Below, piece by piece: positions 54,262 to 64,000 of a stretch of 64,000 nucleotides of DNA; position 1 is the stretch's first letter; each line of letters opens with the position of its first letter. The notes below the pieces were generated by a model. That model searched no databases. It worked only from the letters and a program-made list of their open reading frames with translations, and was not told the DNA's origin. The translations under genes and the position numbers were made by a program. Source of the stretch: JASHPR01 sp963833885. GTDB taxonomy: Bacteria; Actinomycetota; Actinomycetes; Streptosporangiales; Streptosporangiaceae. The stretch spans positions 310,001 to 374,000 of the forward strand of contig CAWHZU010000031.1 of the NCBI GenBank assembly GCA_963833885.1, written 5' to 3'.

Positions 54262-55632
54262 ATGCACAGTGTCAACGCCACGACGGAGCAGATGATCAGG
54301 TCGGTGCTCGCGTACGCCGAGAACCGGCTCCGGCTTGACCCGGTCCCGCTGGACGAGGGCTCACGCGACCAGGCCGAGCTCGACCTCGCCGTGCGGGGCC
54401 TGCTCGGCGATCAGCCGCACAACCCGGACCAGGTGCTCGGCGTGTACACGTCGTGCCTGGCCCCCGCGGTGATCTCGGCGGACAGCCCCCGGTTCCTCGG
54501 CTTCATCCCCGCCGCGCCGACCAAGGCGTCGCTGCTGTTCGACATGCTGATCTCCTGCGCGTCGATCCAGGGCATCTCCTGGCTGGAGGCCGCGGGCGCG
54601 ATCCACGCCGAGAACCAGGTGCTCCGTCTGATCGCCGACCGGGCCGGCCTGCCGCCCGGCGCGGGCGGCTGCTTCGTCTCCGGCGGCTCGGCCGCCAACC
54701 TGTCGGCGCTGGTCGTCGCCAGGGAAGTGGCGAAGCGCCGGGGCGGGGCGGCTGGAACCGCCGTGACCGGCCGCCGCTGGCGGGTGGCGGTCAGCACGGA
54801 TGCGCATTCCTCGATCGCGTCCACGCTGCGGATCCTGGAGATGGACCCGCTGACCGTGCGCACCGATGATCACCGGCTGACCGGTGCCGCGCTCCGGGCG
54901 GCGCTCGAGGAAGACGGCGACCCGTCCTCGATCGCGGCCGTCGTCGCGACGTCCGGCACTACCAACGCGGGCATCATCGACGACCTGGCCGGGGTCTCCG
55001 CGGTCTGCCGCGAACTCGGCGCCTGGTTCCACGTGGACGGCGCGTACGGCGGGGCCGGGCTGTTCGCGCCCAGCGTCCGGAGCGCCTACGACGGCATCGA
55101 GCACGCCGACTCGTTCATCGTCGACCCGCACAAGTGGCTGTTCGCCCCGTTCGACTGCGCCGCGCTGCTCTACCGCGAACCCGCCCTGGCCCGGTCCGTG
55201 CACAAGCAGGACGCCTCGTATCTCGACGTGATCCACGACAACCCGGCCGAGTGGAACCCGACCGACTACGCCTACCACCTCACCCGGCGCGCCCGAGGGC
55301 TGCCGCTGTGGTTCTCGCTCGCGGTCTACGGCGTGCGGGCCTACTCCGACGCGATCGAGGCCTCGATCAGCCTGGCCCGCCAGGCGGCCACCGAGATCGC
55401 CGACCGCGACTATCTGGAGCTGATCCGCGAGCCCCAGCTTGGCGTGGTGCTGTTCCGCCGCAATGGCTGGACGCCCGCGCAGTACACGGACTGGGCCGAC
55501 CGGCTGCTGCACGACCAGGTGGCGTTCATACCGCCGTCCGCGTGGGAAGGCGAGACCGCCGCCCGGTTCGCGTTCCTGCACCCGCACACCACGATCGAGC
55601 TCGTCCGCGAGATCCTCGAGCGGATGCGGTAG
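54262..55632 (+). CDS. PLP-dependent group II decarboxylase
   Basis: 456 residues from the ATG at 54262; an in-frame ATG at 54178 adds 28 residues of repeats and is less likely given the hairpin and repeats between. It removes the carboxyl group from an amino acid. The cofactor-binding His, Asp and Lys are in STDAHSSIASTLRILEM, HVDGAYGGAGLF and the Schiff-base lysine in SFIVDPHKWLFAPFDCAALL. It fits the aromatic-amino-acid/glutamate decarboxylase group (GadB/DDC-like). The substrate is unknown. The stop is 2 bp from the stop of the convergent dioxygenase gene. Confidence 0.86.
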   Translation: MHSVNATTEQMIRSVLAYAENRLRLDPVPLDEGSRDQAELDLAVRGLLGDQPHNPDQVLGVYTSCLAPAVISADSPRFLGFIPAAPTKASLLFDMLISCASIQGISWLEAAGAIHAENQVLRLIADRAGLPPGAGGCFVSGGSAANLSALVVAREVAKRRGGAAGTAVTGRRWRVAVSTDAHSSIASTLRILEMDPLTVRTDDHRLTGAALRAALEEDGDPSSIAAVVATSGTTNAGIIDDLAGVSAVCRELGAWFHVDGAYGGAGLFAPSVRSAYDGIEHADSFIVDPHKWLFAPFDCAALLYREPALARSVHKQDASYLDVIHDNPAEWNPTDYAYHLTRRARGLPLWFSLAVYGVRAYSDAIEASISLARQAATEIADRDYLELIREPQLGVVLFRRNGWTPAQYTDWADRLLHDQVAFIPPSAWEGETAARFAFLHPHTTIELVREILERMR

Positions 55633-55634
55633 GG

Positions 55635-56558
55635 CTAGGCGGGCGCGTGCGCGCCGGTCATCAGCGCGGCCAGGTCGTCGGGCTGCAGGAACGAGGGCGG
55701 TGGCGGCGGCCCCCACTCGAACAGGCCGCGCGCGCCCCCCAGGTCCTCGGGAGTCCACAGCTGGTCGTCGACGATGCAGTCCATATCGGAGTAGTACTCG
55801 GAGAAGTTGCCCGCCGGGTCCTTGAGGTACCAGAAGAAGTTCGAGCCGGCGTAGTGGCGGCCGAGTCCCCAGACGTGCCGCTGCGGGCTGCCCTCCAGCA
55901 TCGCGTGCGCGCCGCGGCCGACGTCGTCGACGTCGTCGACCTGCCACGAGGTGTGGTGCAGGAAGCTCACCGGAGCACCGAGGACCAGCACGTTGTGGTG
56001 GTCGGTCGAGCAGCGCATGAATGCGCCCGCGCCCTTGACCCGGTCGCTCACCTTGAACCCGAGGCCGTCGATGAAGAACGCCATGCTCCGCTCCGGGTCG
56101 GTGCTGCCCAGCACCGCGTGCCCGAGCTTGCGCGGGCGCACCCGGTCCGGGCGGCCGAATCCCGGCGCCCGGGCGTTCTGCCGTTCCGCCCGGCCCGGCC
56201 CGTTGTACGCGGTGGCCGGGACACGATCCTGGCGCAGCCGGGGCGCGACCTCGACGCGGACCCGGGTGCCGGTCGCCGGCTCGGTGGTTTGCACGGCCCC
56301 GTCGGCGTGCGTGGCGGCGACGCCGAGGCGGGTGAGGCTCGCCGCGATACGGCTCAGGTCGTCGGCGTCATCGGCGGCGACCCGCAGTTCGACCAGCCGC
56401 CGGGTCGGCGCGTACTCGATGCGCAGCTGCCGGCCCGCGTCTGTGGTGCTGAGCCAGCCATCACCGGACGGCGCGAGGCCGAAGTCGGTGTAGTAGGCCG
56501 CGGTCTCTGCGACGTTGGGGACTCCCATGGTCACCGATAGCAGTCCGTGCAGGCTCAT
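55635..56558 (-). CDS. Extradiol (catechol 2,3-) dioxygenase-type VOC protein
   Basis: 307 residues in two VOC halves. The first begins LLSVTMGVPNVAETAAYYTD. The second has the metal ligands His in PRKLGHAVLGSTDPERSMAF, the second His at SFLHHTSWQVDDVDDVG, and Glu in FFWYLKDPAGNFSEYYSDMD. This is the iron-dependent ring-cleavage enzyme pattern. It should open a catechol-type ring next to the hydroxyls. It is the last gene of a three-gene minus-strand operon, 10 bp after the amidohydrolase. Confidence 0.87.
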   Translation of the reverse strand: MSLHGLLSVTMGVPNVAETAAYYTDFGLAPSGDGWLSTTDAGRQLRIEYAPTRRLVELRVAADDADDLSRIAASLTRLGVAATHADGAVQTTEPATGTRVRVEVAPRLRQDRVPATAYNGPGRAERQNARAPGFGRPDRVRPRKLGHAVLGSTDPERSMAFFIDGLGFKVSDRVKGAGAFMRCSTDHHNVLVLGAPVSFLHHTSWQVDDVDDVGRGAHAMLEGSPQRHVWGLGRHYAGSNFFWYLKDPAGNFSEYYSDMDCIVDDQLWTPEDLGGARGLFEWGPPPPPSFLQPDDLAALMTGAHAPA

Positions 56559-56568
56559 GGCGGTCTCC

Positions 56569-57651
56569 TTATCCGGCCTGGTCTTTGGCTTCGGCGGGCT
56601 CGTGCTCGATTCCGCCGATCCAGATCCGGCGGATGGACCGGGTGGCCCGGATGTCGGCGATCGGGTCGCCGTCGAGCAGCACCAGGTCTGCGCGCCTGCC
56701 CGGCTCGATGACCCCGCGGTCGGCGAGCCCGAACACCGTGGCCGGAAGCTTGGTCGCGGCCCGCAGCACGTCGGCGGTGGACAGGCCGGCGCCGGCGAGC
56801 AGTTCCAGCTCCCGGTGCAGGCTCTCGCCGTGCGGGACGCCGCCCGGGATCAGGGCCGACGCGTTCGCGTCGGTCCCGGCCAGGATCGGGACCCCGGCCT
56901 CGTGCAGCGCAGCGACGCTGGCGTTCGCGTTGCCGAAGTCCGCGCCGGGCGGCGCGACGTGCGACACGATCGCCTGCATCATCGTCAGCGTGGGCACCAC
57001 GGTCCGGCCGGCCGCCACGATCTGCGCCACGGCGGCCGCATCCAGCGGCTGGTCCAGCGGTGCGTGGGTGAGGATGTCGGCGCCTGCCGCCTGTGCCTTT
57101 GCCACCGAACCCGAGGACGAGGCGTGCGCGACGGCGAGCTTGCCCCGCTCGTGCGCAGCGGCGACCAGCGCGTCGATGGTGGCCTGCTCGTGATCGGCAA
57201 ACGGGCTGCCGATGACGATCTTGATGTAGTCCGCGCCCTCGGCGACGCGGTCGGCCACGAACTGCTCGGCCTCGTCCGGGCCGCTGATCAGGCCGGCTGG
57301 GCCGACGCCGGGGAAGCTTGCGTGCAGGCTGCCCGGCGCGATCGCGGGAATGCCGGCGCTTCGGATGTCGGTCTGGCCGACCCGACCGCGCAGCGGCGCG
57401 GTGACGCCCGGTACGGACGCCATGTCCAGCGCGGTCGTCACGCCGTAGCTGGCGAGCGCTGCCAGGTGCTCCGGGCCGTCGACGTGCACATGCGCGTCGA
57501 TCAGCCCGGGCAGCAGCACCCGCCCGGCACCGTCAACGCGCCGCGCCCCGGCGGGATCGGAGCCGATCAGCGCGTCCTCGATGACGACGGTGCTGCCGGG
57601 CACGAGGCGCCGCCCGTCGAACACGCGGACATTGGTGAGGGCGATCTTCAT
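56569..57651 (-). CDS. Amidohydrolase family metal-dependent hydrolase
   Basis: 360 residues. The metal-binding HxH is in LLPGLIDAHVHVDGPEHLAA, later histidines in VAHASSSGSV and ILTHAPLDQPL, and the catalytic Asp in ILAGTDANASALIPGGV. It ends with the usual PGRRADLVLLDGDPIADIRA beta tail. It hydrolyses an amide, ester or ring. It overlaps the upstream flavin hydroxylase by 4 bp (ATGA), so the two and the dioxygenase form one operon of aromatic or heterocyclic breakdown. Confidence 0.9.
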   Translation of the reverse strand: MKIALTNVRVFDGRRLVPGSTVVIEDALIGSDPAGARRVDGAGRVLLPGLIDAHVHVDGPEHLAALASYGVTTALDMASVPGVTAPLRGRVGQTDIRSAGIPAIAPGSLHASFPGVGPAGLISGPDEAEQFVADRVAEGADYIKIVIGSPFADHEQATIDALVAAAHERGKLAVAHASSSGSVAKAQAAGADILTHAPLDQPLDAAAVAQIVAAGRTVVPTLTMMQAIVSHVAPPGADFGNANASVAALHEAGVPILAGTDANASALIPGGVPHGESLHRELELLAGAGLSTADVLRAATKLPATVFGLADRGVIEPGRRADLVLLDGDPIADIRATRSIRRIWIGGIEHEPAEAKDQAG

Positions 57652-59214
57652 TCAGGTCTTCCTGCCGTGGTCGTCGCGAGCCCGGTGGCCAGGTCCAGGT
57701 CGATGCTGTCCGGATAGCTGGCCCGCCACGCGATGTGTTGGTCCGGCCGTACCAGCAGGAACGCATCACGCCACGGGTAATCGGGCGGCGGCTGCACTAC
57801 GGCGAGCGGGATCCCGCGCCCGCGGGCACGCGCCGCCAGGCCGCCGCCGGAGCCCGCCGGGCCGAGCAGCGTGAAGCCGGTGCCGAGCCGGTCGTAGAGC
57901 GACGCGCCGTCGGGGAACCATCCGTGCGGCAGCCGATCCCCCGGCCGAGCCGCGGGCGTGTAGCTGGTGGAGTCCGCGGCCGGAGATGGCGGTGTGCCGG
58001 GCTGGATCAGCGGCGATCCCGCGTAGGAGTAGCCGAGGACCAGGCCGAGGCTGTAGAACTCGAACCTCTTCACCCGCTGGATGGCCGCCGCGTCGGCGGG
58101 CAGGTCGCCCGCCAGCGCGGCCATGTTCGACTCGGCGCAGGCCAGAGTCTGCTCGGCCACACCGCGGCGCTCGGCTTCGTAGCTCGCCAGCAGTTCCGGC
58201 GGCGCCCAGCCGCGGGTGACCGCGGCGATCTTCCACGCGATGTTGACCGCGTCGCCGACGCTGGTGTTGAACCCGTGCCCGCCCCACGGCGGGTTCACGT
58301 GCGCCGCCTCCCCCGCCAGGAACACGCGCCCGGCCGCGAACGTGTCCGCGAGCATCAGCCGGGCCGTCCACGGGTCGGTGGCGAGCACCTGGTGCGCGGC
58401 GGGCTTGCCGATCAGCCCGGTGATCAGCTCGGACGCGTGCGCGTTCCCGTAGCTGGCGTCGATTCCGGGGAGACCCGCCCACCACGTCCCGTTCAGGTCA
58501 AGTCGGCCGATGAGCCCGGTCGTGCGGCCGCCGACCACCCAGTACTGCACGGCGGCACCGAGATGCGTGTCCAGGCCTGGCGCGCGGAACACCACGTTGA
58601 AGTTGGGACGCGGATCCGATCGGCCGGCAAACCGCACCCCGATCTGATCGCGGACCACGCCGCTGGCCCCGTCGCAGCCCAGCACGTAACGGGCCCGGAT
58701 CGCGTATCCGGACCCGTCGCCGTCGCCGACCGTCACGGTGACGCCGTCATCGTCCTGCGCCAGCCCGGTCACGGTGTGGCCAGCGCGCAGCTGGACGCCG
58801 GGCCTCGCGCGCAGGTGCGCACGCAGGACGTCCTCGACCACTGGCTGCGGCACCTGCTGCCCCGGCTCGGCGAAACGGTCATCACGCTTCTGGGTCAGCC
58901 CGAACGCGCCATCGAACTCGGTGATCCGCTGCCCGGTCAGCGACTCGCAGAACACGACGCGCTGCGACCACGCGACCGGCAGCGGCGCTGCCGACCTGAG
59001 CCGGCCGGATGCCCCAGCGGCGCAGATGCTCCATCGTCCGGATGCTGGTCGTCTTGGCGCGGGGGCGCCGATGTGACACCTGCGTGCGCGGCTCGATGAC
59101 GATGCACGGGACGCCGTGCAGGCTGAGCTCAGCGGCGGCCGCCAGGCCCGCCGGGCCGCCGCCCGCGATCAGCACAGGCGTGCTCACCGTGCTGGTGCGG
59201 CCCGGAGCTGTCAT
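57648..59214 (-). pseudogene. FAD-dependent aromatic hydroxylase, interrupted by a one-base frameshift
   Basis: The N-terminal FAD site is VLIAGGGPAGLAAAAELSLHG (GxGxxG), then RAKTTSIRTMEHLRRWGI. At about 59001-59009 the frame breaks; removing one C gives WGIGRLRSAAPLPVAWSQ and joins to RVVFCESLTGQRITEFDGAF. Further on GCDGASGVVRDQIGVRF and FLAGEAAHVNPPWGGHGFNT (the second FAD/NADPH-type motifs of group A flavin hydroxylases) are intact. It adds one oxygen to an aromatic ring, as PheA/MhpA enzymes do. With the indel corrected the protein has about 520 residues. It is the first gene of the operon. Confidence 0.87.
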
Positions 59215-59303
59215 ACCTGGGATGGTCGGCCGGGGCGACGCGCCTGTACAGGCGTGATTTCATTGAATGGAACGAAGGAGCATGCGGGCAAAGGAACACG
59301 GTC

Positions 59304-60083
59304 ATGGACGCTGCCGGCCAGCCGCGCGGGCGCAGGCCCGCGCACGGCGAACCAGTGCTCGACCGCGCGTTCCGGATCCTGACGGCCTTCGGACCGGACC
59401 GGTCGCTGTCCCTCAGCGCGCTGAGCGTCCGGGCGGCCCTGCCGAAGCCGACCGCGCTGCGGCTGGCCCGCAAGCTGGCCGAGCTCGGGGCGCTGGAGCG
59501 AACGCGGGGCGGTGAGTACGTCATCGGGCTGCGCCTGCTGGAGATCGCGTCGCTCGCGCCCCGCGGGCACGGGCTGCGAGCTACCGCGCTGCCCTACATG
59601 GAAGACCTGCACCTCGCCACCGGCCAGCACGTGCTGCTCGCCGTGCAGGACGGCGGTGAGGCCATCCTGGTCGAGCGGCTATCGGCGCGCGGCGCCGGCC
59701 GGGTCATGTACCGGGTCGGCGGCCGTCTGCCGCTGCATTCGACCGGAGTCGGTCTGGTGCTGCTCGCGCACGCCCCCGCTGCGCTTCAGGATGAGATCCT
59801 CGGCCAGGACCTCACGCTGCGCCCGGAGAACATCGTCCGCACGCCCAGGGAACTCCGGGCACAGCTGGCCGGCATCCGCCGCGACGGTGTAGCGGTCGCC
59901 GCACGGACCTGGCCCGAGCCGGTCACGTCGGTGGCCGCGCCGATCCGCGGCGGGCCGGGGTCCCCCGTCGCCGCTCTGTCGGTGGTGACCCGGACAGGTC
60001 AAGTCGAGCCCGCCGTGCTCAGGCCCGCGGTGGTCGCGGTCGCCCGCGCGATCTCGCGCGCCCTCGCCGACGCTACACACTGA
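59304..60083 (+). CDS. IclR-family transcriptional regulator
   Basis: 259 residues. The N-terminal winged helix is VLDRAFRILTAFGPDRSLSL, then VRAALPKPTALRLARKLAEL. The IclR effector domain follows (ATALPYMEDLHLATGQHVLL, LPLHSTGVGLVLLAHAPAAL, ending LSVVTRTGQVEPAVLRPAVV). It is divergent from the hydroxylase operon with a 89-bp gap that holds an AT-rich TTCATTGAATGGAA stretch, a possible operator. IclR proteins typically control such catabolic operons in response to the aromatic substrate or product. Confidence 0.9.
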   Translation: MDAAGQPRGRRPAHGEPVLDRAFRILTAFGPDRSLSLSALSVRAALPKPTALRLARKLAELGALERTRGGEYVIGLRLLEIASLAPRGHGLRATALPYMEDLHLATGQHVLLAVQDGGEAILVERLSARGAGRVMYRVGGRLPLHSTGVGLVLLAHAPAALQDEILGQDLTLRPENIVRTPRELRAQLAGIRRDGVAVAARTWPEPVTSVAAPIRGGPGSPVAALSVVTRTGQVEPAVLRPAVVAVARAISRALADATH

Positions 60084-60112
60084 CGTCGGCGGCGGGCGTA
60101 CCGGCTGGGGCG

Positions 60113-60505
60113 TTACCGCCCTGGGCCGGCCGATGGCGGTGCCGGGGCCGTGCCCAGGTCGTTTTCCTCCCGCTGGCCTTGCTGGCTCGCGTGGTTCTCT
60201 GCGCTCACCTGAGCCATCCGCAGTTGTCCCAGCGCCTCGTCGATCTGCCCGGTGAGCTCGCCCGGCAAGTGCGGGCGAGCGTGCTCGTGTGCCACGGCGG
60301 TCACGTCGATCAGCAGCCGGGCGTCTCGCCGGCCGAGCTTCACCTGCGCGGCGTCGAGCAGACTGAAGAGGAAATCCCGGAGAACCTGGTCGACCGGAAA
60401 GGCCCGCAGCTGCTGCCCATATTCACGGGCCTCCGCCGCTTCACGGGCGTCCTCGGCAGACTGCTCGTCTGCCTGCCCGGCGCCACCGGGCTCAGCAGTA
60501 TCCAC
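60113..60505 (-). CDS. Small helical protein, DUF1844-like
   Basis: 130 residues from a GTG at 60505 with GAGGAGG nine bases upstream. The N-terminal 45 residues are Ala/Glu/Gln-rich. The rest is helical, VDQVLRDFLFSLLDAAQVKL, then LGRRDARLLIDVTAVAHEHA, then LTGQIDEALGQLRMAQVSAE. This resembles the DUF1844 small-protein family (where a single helix pair binds to another partner), but the match is only by pattern. It is convergent with the IclR gene and upstream of nothing obvious. Confidence 0.6.
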   Translation of the reverse strand: MDTAEPGGAGQADEQSAEDAREAAEAREYGQQLRAFPVDQVLRDFLFSLLDAAQVKLGRRDARLLIDVTAVAHEHARPHLPGELTGQIDEALGQLRMAQVSAENHASQQGQREENDLGTAPAPPSAGPGR

Positions 60506-60658
60506 GACGGCACACCTCCTCACATCAGGTGACAGGGTAATGCTCATGCAGTTCCAGCATTCCGGTGAGATCTGGCGCGACTTCCCCGAGATCCGGGCCT
60601 GGCGGCGCGCCTTCACCAGGATGGGACTCACGCCGACGCAGTACCGGACACGTTCAAG

Positions 60659-61648
60659 TCATTCGGTGAGGGCGGCCGCAGTGCGAGCGTTGATGACCCG
60701 GTCGGGTGTGATGCCAGCCCGCTCGGCTCGTTCGCAGCCGTTGTCGAGCCAGTCGAGCTGGCCGGGCGCGTGCGCGTCGGTGTCGATGGCGAACAGGCAG
60801 CCCGCGTCGGCCGCCTGCCGGAGCAGGTCGTCCGGCGGATCCTGGCGCTCCGGGCGGCAGTTGATCTCCACCGCGACGATGTGCTCCCGGCAGGCGGCGA
60901 ACACCGCGTCGGCGTCGAACTCCGACTGCGGTCGGCTGCGCCGTCCCATCGTCATCCGGCCGGTGCAGTGCCCGAGCACGTCCACGTCCGGGCTGGCGAC
61001 CGCCGCAAGCATGCGCTCGGTCATCGGCCCGGCCGGCATCCGCAGCTTGGAGTGCACGCTGGCCACGACGACGTCGAGCCGCGCGAGCAGGTCCTCGCGC
61101 TGATCGAGACCGCCGTCTTCGAGGATGTCGACCTCGATCCCGCTGAGAATCCGGAACGGCGCCAGCTCTGCATTCAGCTCCTCGATGAGCGCGAGCTGCG
61201 CCGTCAGCCGCTCGGCCGACAGCCCGTTGGCGACCGTCAGGCGCGGCGAGTGATCGGTGAGCGCGATCCACTCATGACCCAGCACCTGGGCGGCCTCCGC
61301 CATCTCCCGTGGCGGGCTGCCGCCGTCAGACCAGTCCGAGTGGGTGTGGCAGTCGCCGCGCAGCGCTGCCCGCATCGCGGTCTGCGGCGGCGGCTGGTAT
61401 TCGGCCTCCAGGCGGACCAGGTAATCGGGCCGCTCACCGGCCGCGGTCGCGGCGATCACACCGGCGGTCGCTGGCCCGATTCCGTGCAGATCCTGCAGCG
61501 TGCCGTCCACGATCCGCCGGTCGAGCTCGCCGGCGGGCATCCCCGCCAGCACCGCGGCGGCCCGGCGAAACGCCTGCACCCGGTACGTCGGAGCGCTGGC
61601 ACGCTCCAGCTCGAAGGCGATCCGCCGCAGCGCCGCTTCCGGATCCAT
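60659..61648 (-). CDS. PHP-domain phosphoesterase with PolX-like helix-hairpin-helix region
   Basis: 329 residues. The first ~90 residues have a helix-hairpin-helix like that of PolX (YRVQAFRRAAAVLAGMPAGE, then LQDLHGIGPATAGVIAATAA). The PHP metal-binding motifs follow: GDCHTHSDWSDGGSPPRE, IALTDHSPRL, GIEVDILEDG, ASVHSKLRM and DTDAHAPGQLDWLDNG, giving the trinuclear metal site residues. The polymerase domain is absent, so this is the PHP-only form. It may be a phosphatase or nuclease linked to DNA repair; role not certain. Confidence 0.87.
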   Translation of the reverse strand: MDPEAALRRIAFELERASAPTYRVQAFRRAAAVLAGMPAGELDRRIVDGTLQDLHGIGPATAGVIAATAAGERPDYLVRLEAEYQPPPQTAMRAALRGDCHTHSDWSDGGSPPREMAEAAQVLGHEWIALTDHSPRLTVANGLSAERLTAQLALIEELNAELAPFRILSGIEVDILEDGGLDQREDLLARLDVVVASVHSKLRMPAGPMTERMLAAVASPDVDVLGHCTGRMTMGRRSRPQSEFDADAVFAACREHIVAVEINCRPERQDPPDDLLRQAADAGCLFAIDTDAHAPGQLDWLDNGCERAERAGITPDRVINARTAAALTE

Positions 61649-61682
61649 CCCTCATGGATACACCGGCGGCCGGGTGCCGTGC

Positions 61683-62442
<760 letters not shown>

Positions 62443-62446
<4 letters not shown>

Positions 62447-64000
62447 TCCTCTGCTAGCAGATGGGCGGTGGGCAGGCGGCGCAGCAGCGCGGCGGGCAGC
62501 AGCGCCGCCCCGGCGGTAATGAGGACCCCGGCGGCGACCGCCGCGGCCGCAATGAGCAGCAGCCGGGCGGGCAGCTGCCCGGCGAACCAGGCCGCCGCGG
62601 CCAGCCCGAGCCCCGCGCCGGCCAGTGACCCGGTGACGCCGATGATGGCGCCCTCGGTGATCACCAGGCGGGCCAGGGCGCTATCGCGCCAGCCGAAGCT
62701 GCGGATGGTGGCCAGCTCGCCCGCGCGCTCCCGGATGTTCAGGAACACCACGTCGGCGACGGCCAGCACACCCAGGATGATCGTGGCCCCCGCGGCGACG
62801 TAGTCCACGCTGCGAACCTGGACCGCGACCGCGTCGCCGAGTAGAGATCCGACGATGATGCCGCGGAAGGCGAACGTGACCGCGGTCAGCATCGTCACCG
62901 CGGCGATGCCCACGGCGAGGCTGACCACCCCGATCGCGGTACGGCCGGGGGTGCGGGTCACGTTGAGTGCCGCCAGCCCGGTGATGCTGGCGGGCTGGTG
63001 CGCGCGCCGGACCGCGAGCACCGGCGGGCGGACCGAGCTGATCGGGTCGGCCCGCGCCGCGAGCCAGGCCTGCCCAGGCCGGCGGCCACGGCCACTGCGA
63101 TCGCGACCGGTACGGCCAGCAGGGTCCGCTGTGGTGAGGCGTTCAGGCCGAGGACGGCCGAGATCGGTATCGCGATCGCCGCGGCCAGCAGGCCGGCGAC
63201 CAGCCCGATCCCGGCCAGCTCACCGAGCACGGTCGCGAACAGCCGCGAGCGCCGCCAGCCCAGCGAGGCGAGCACGCCCAGCTCACGCCGCCGGCCCCGG
63301 ACCGCAGCGGTCGCGGCGTTGCCGACGAACAGCACACACACCACCAGGATCAAGATGTACAGCGCCACGCTGGTCTTATCGACCGCCTTGAGGATCAGCA
63401 CCGCGACGCCTTCCCTTACCCAGTTCTGCGTAAGGGTGAGCGACGGCTGGCCGAACTTGCCCGCGGGCAGGTCGATGGTCACCGGCGACGGCGAGGACCC
63501 GGCCACCACGTCCACGTCCAGGCCCGTACGCTGCTCGATCTGCTGGGCGACCGCGTTGATCCGCTCGCGTGACAGCGCGCCCGGCCCGATCACGCCCGCG
63601 ACCCTGACCCGGATCACGCTGATCGGATCGCGGGCCGGCACACCGGTGAATTGCTGACCGTGCTCCAGTTCCGGCAGCGCCGACAGCGTGGTGATCAGGT
63701 TCACCGACTGGCTGGCCAGCCCGCCGATGTTCTGGTTGGGCAGCAGGTCACCTCCGTGCAGCGCCCGCCGGCTTGCCGTGCGCGCTGGGGCGGCTGCCAC
63801 CGGCTGGTAGTCACCGAGCGGAACCTCCGACAGCGCGCTGAATACTTTCATCTTGGCCGGATCGAAGACGCCAGTGATCTTGATCAGGGAGAGCGTGCTC
63901 GGCTCCAGATCGGCTATGTGCGTGGGTGCCTTCTGGTGGTTGGTCACGGTCCGGTACTGACTTTCCGCGTTGTCCATGGAGACCGGATACGGGTAGCCGG
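62443..64000 (-). pseudogene. FtsX/MacB-type ABC permease, frameshifted and cut by the window edge
   Basis: The frame is open at the 64,000 edge, so the N-terminal part is missing. It has a large outer domain (ISVIRVRVAGVIGPGALSRE), then helices LYILILVVCVLFVGNAATAA, the cytoplasmic RRRELGVLASLGWRRSRLFA loop typical of FtsX, and GIGLVAGLLAAAIAIPISAV. One base is missing at about 63066-63081; the rest continues in the next frame (AWLAARADPISSVRPPVLAV, GIAAVTMLTAVTFAFRGIIV, with a second RAGELATIRSFGWRDSALA loop). It works with the ATPase next to it to move a lipid, peptide or lipoprotein out. Confidence 0.85.

Overview
The window is a high-GC actinobacterial chromosome segment. The markers for this are a RamB-type regulator divergent from isocitrate lyase, a SepH-like division protein, an actinobacterial RNase P RNA, an RskA/SigK-type anti-sigma/sigma pair, a CdsZ-like zinc-ribbon protein, a fused RNase H/phosphatase, a SARP-type regulator and a mycothiol-family DinB-fold protein. 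Histone-H1-like basic tails, long Pro/Gln repeats and many two-component and sigma systems suggest a soil actinomycete with a large genome. Genus cannot be fixed from this window.

Layout. 1-3.1 kb: end of an enoyl-CoA hydratase, then ramB and aceA divergent (glyoxylate shunt). 3-8.1 kb: minus-strand MarR - MMPL exporter - glycosyltransferase - membrane protein unit, with an MFS remnant upstream. 8.3-17 kb: sepH, a PEBP lipoprotein, two low-complexity proteins, an H1-like DNA-binding protein, and a convergent FHA protein / Ser-Thr kinase pair. 17-26 kb: aminopeptidase N, a coiled-coil protein, small enzymes, a DinB-fold/ArsR/SRPBCC operon with a clear palindromic operator, and an ECF sigma/membrane-protein pair. 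26-30.5 kb: the accessory zone. A 30-bp exact copy of the rnpB 3' end lies 2.8 kb from rnpB itself, and the segment between the copies holds a stand-alone ClpC N-domain, a wrecked methyltransferase, a possible ribbon-helix-helix protein with palindromes upstream, and a phage-type DUF1906 lysin. This looks like a small element integrated at the rnpB 3' end. 30-40 kb: RNase H/phosphatase with CdsZ, SigK/RskA beside a molybdopterin oxidoreductase, an alpha/beta hydrolase, CYTH, a two-component pair and PhzF. 40-48 kb: a small GntR regulator, a full AlaRS in an unusual neighbourhood, and a SARP regulator followed by two unrecognised proteins. 48-53.4 kb: copper amine oxidase translationally adjacent to an ATP-grasp ligase, preceded by a two-component pair. 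53.5-60 kb: a PLP decarboxylase and an aromatic-degradation type operon (flavin hydroxylase, amidohydrolase, extradiol dioxygenase) with a divergent IclR regulator. 60-64 kb: a PHP-domain protein and an ABC exporter running off the window.

Quality remark. At least six otherwise conserved genes are each interrupted by a single-base indel (near 10.12, 23.19, 35.94, 59.00, 61.86 and 63.07 kb). The even spread and intact sequence on both sides point to residual sequencing or assembly errors more than to true pseudogenes. The methyltransferase at 28 kb and the MFS fragment at 8 kb look genuinely decayed. All functional statements are from sequence reading alone; no database search was run.
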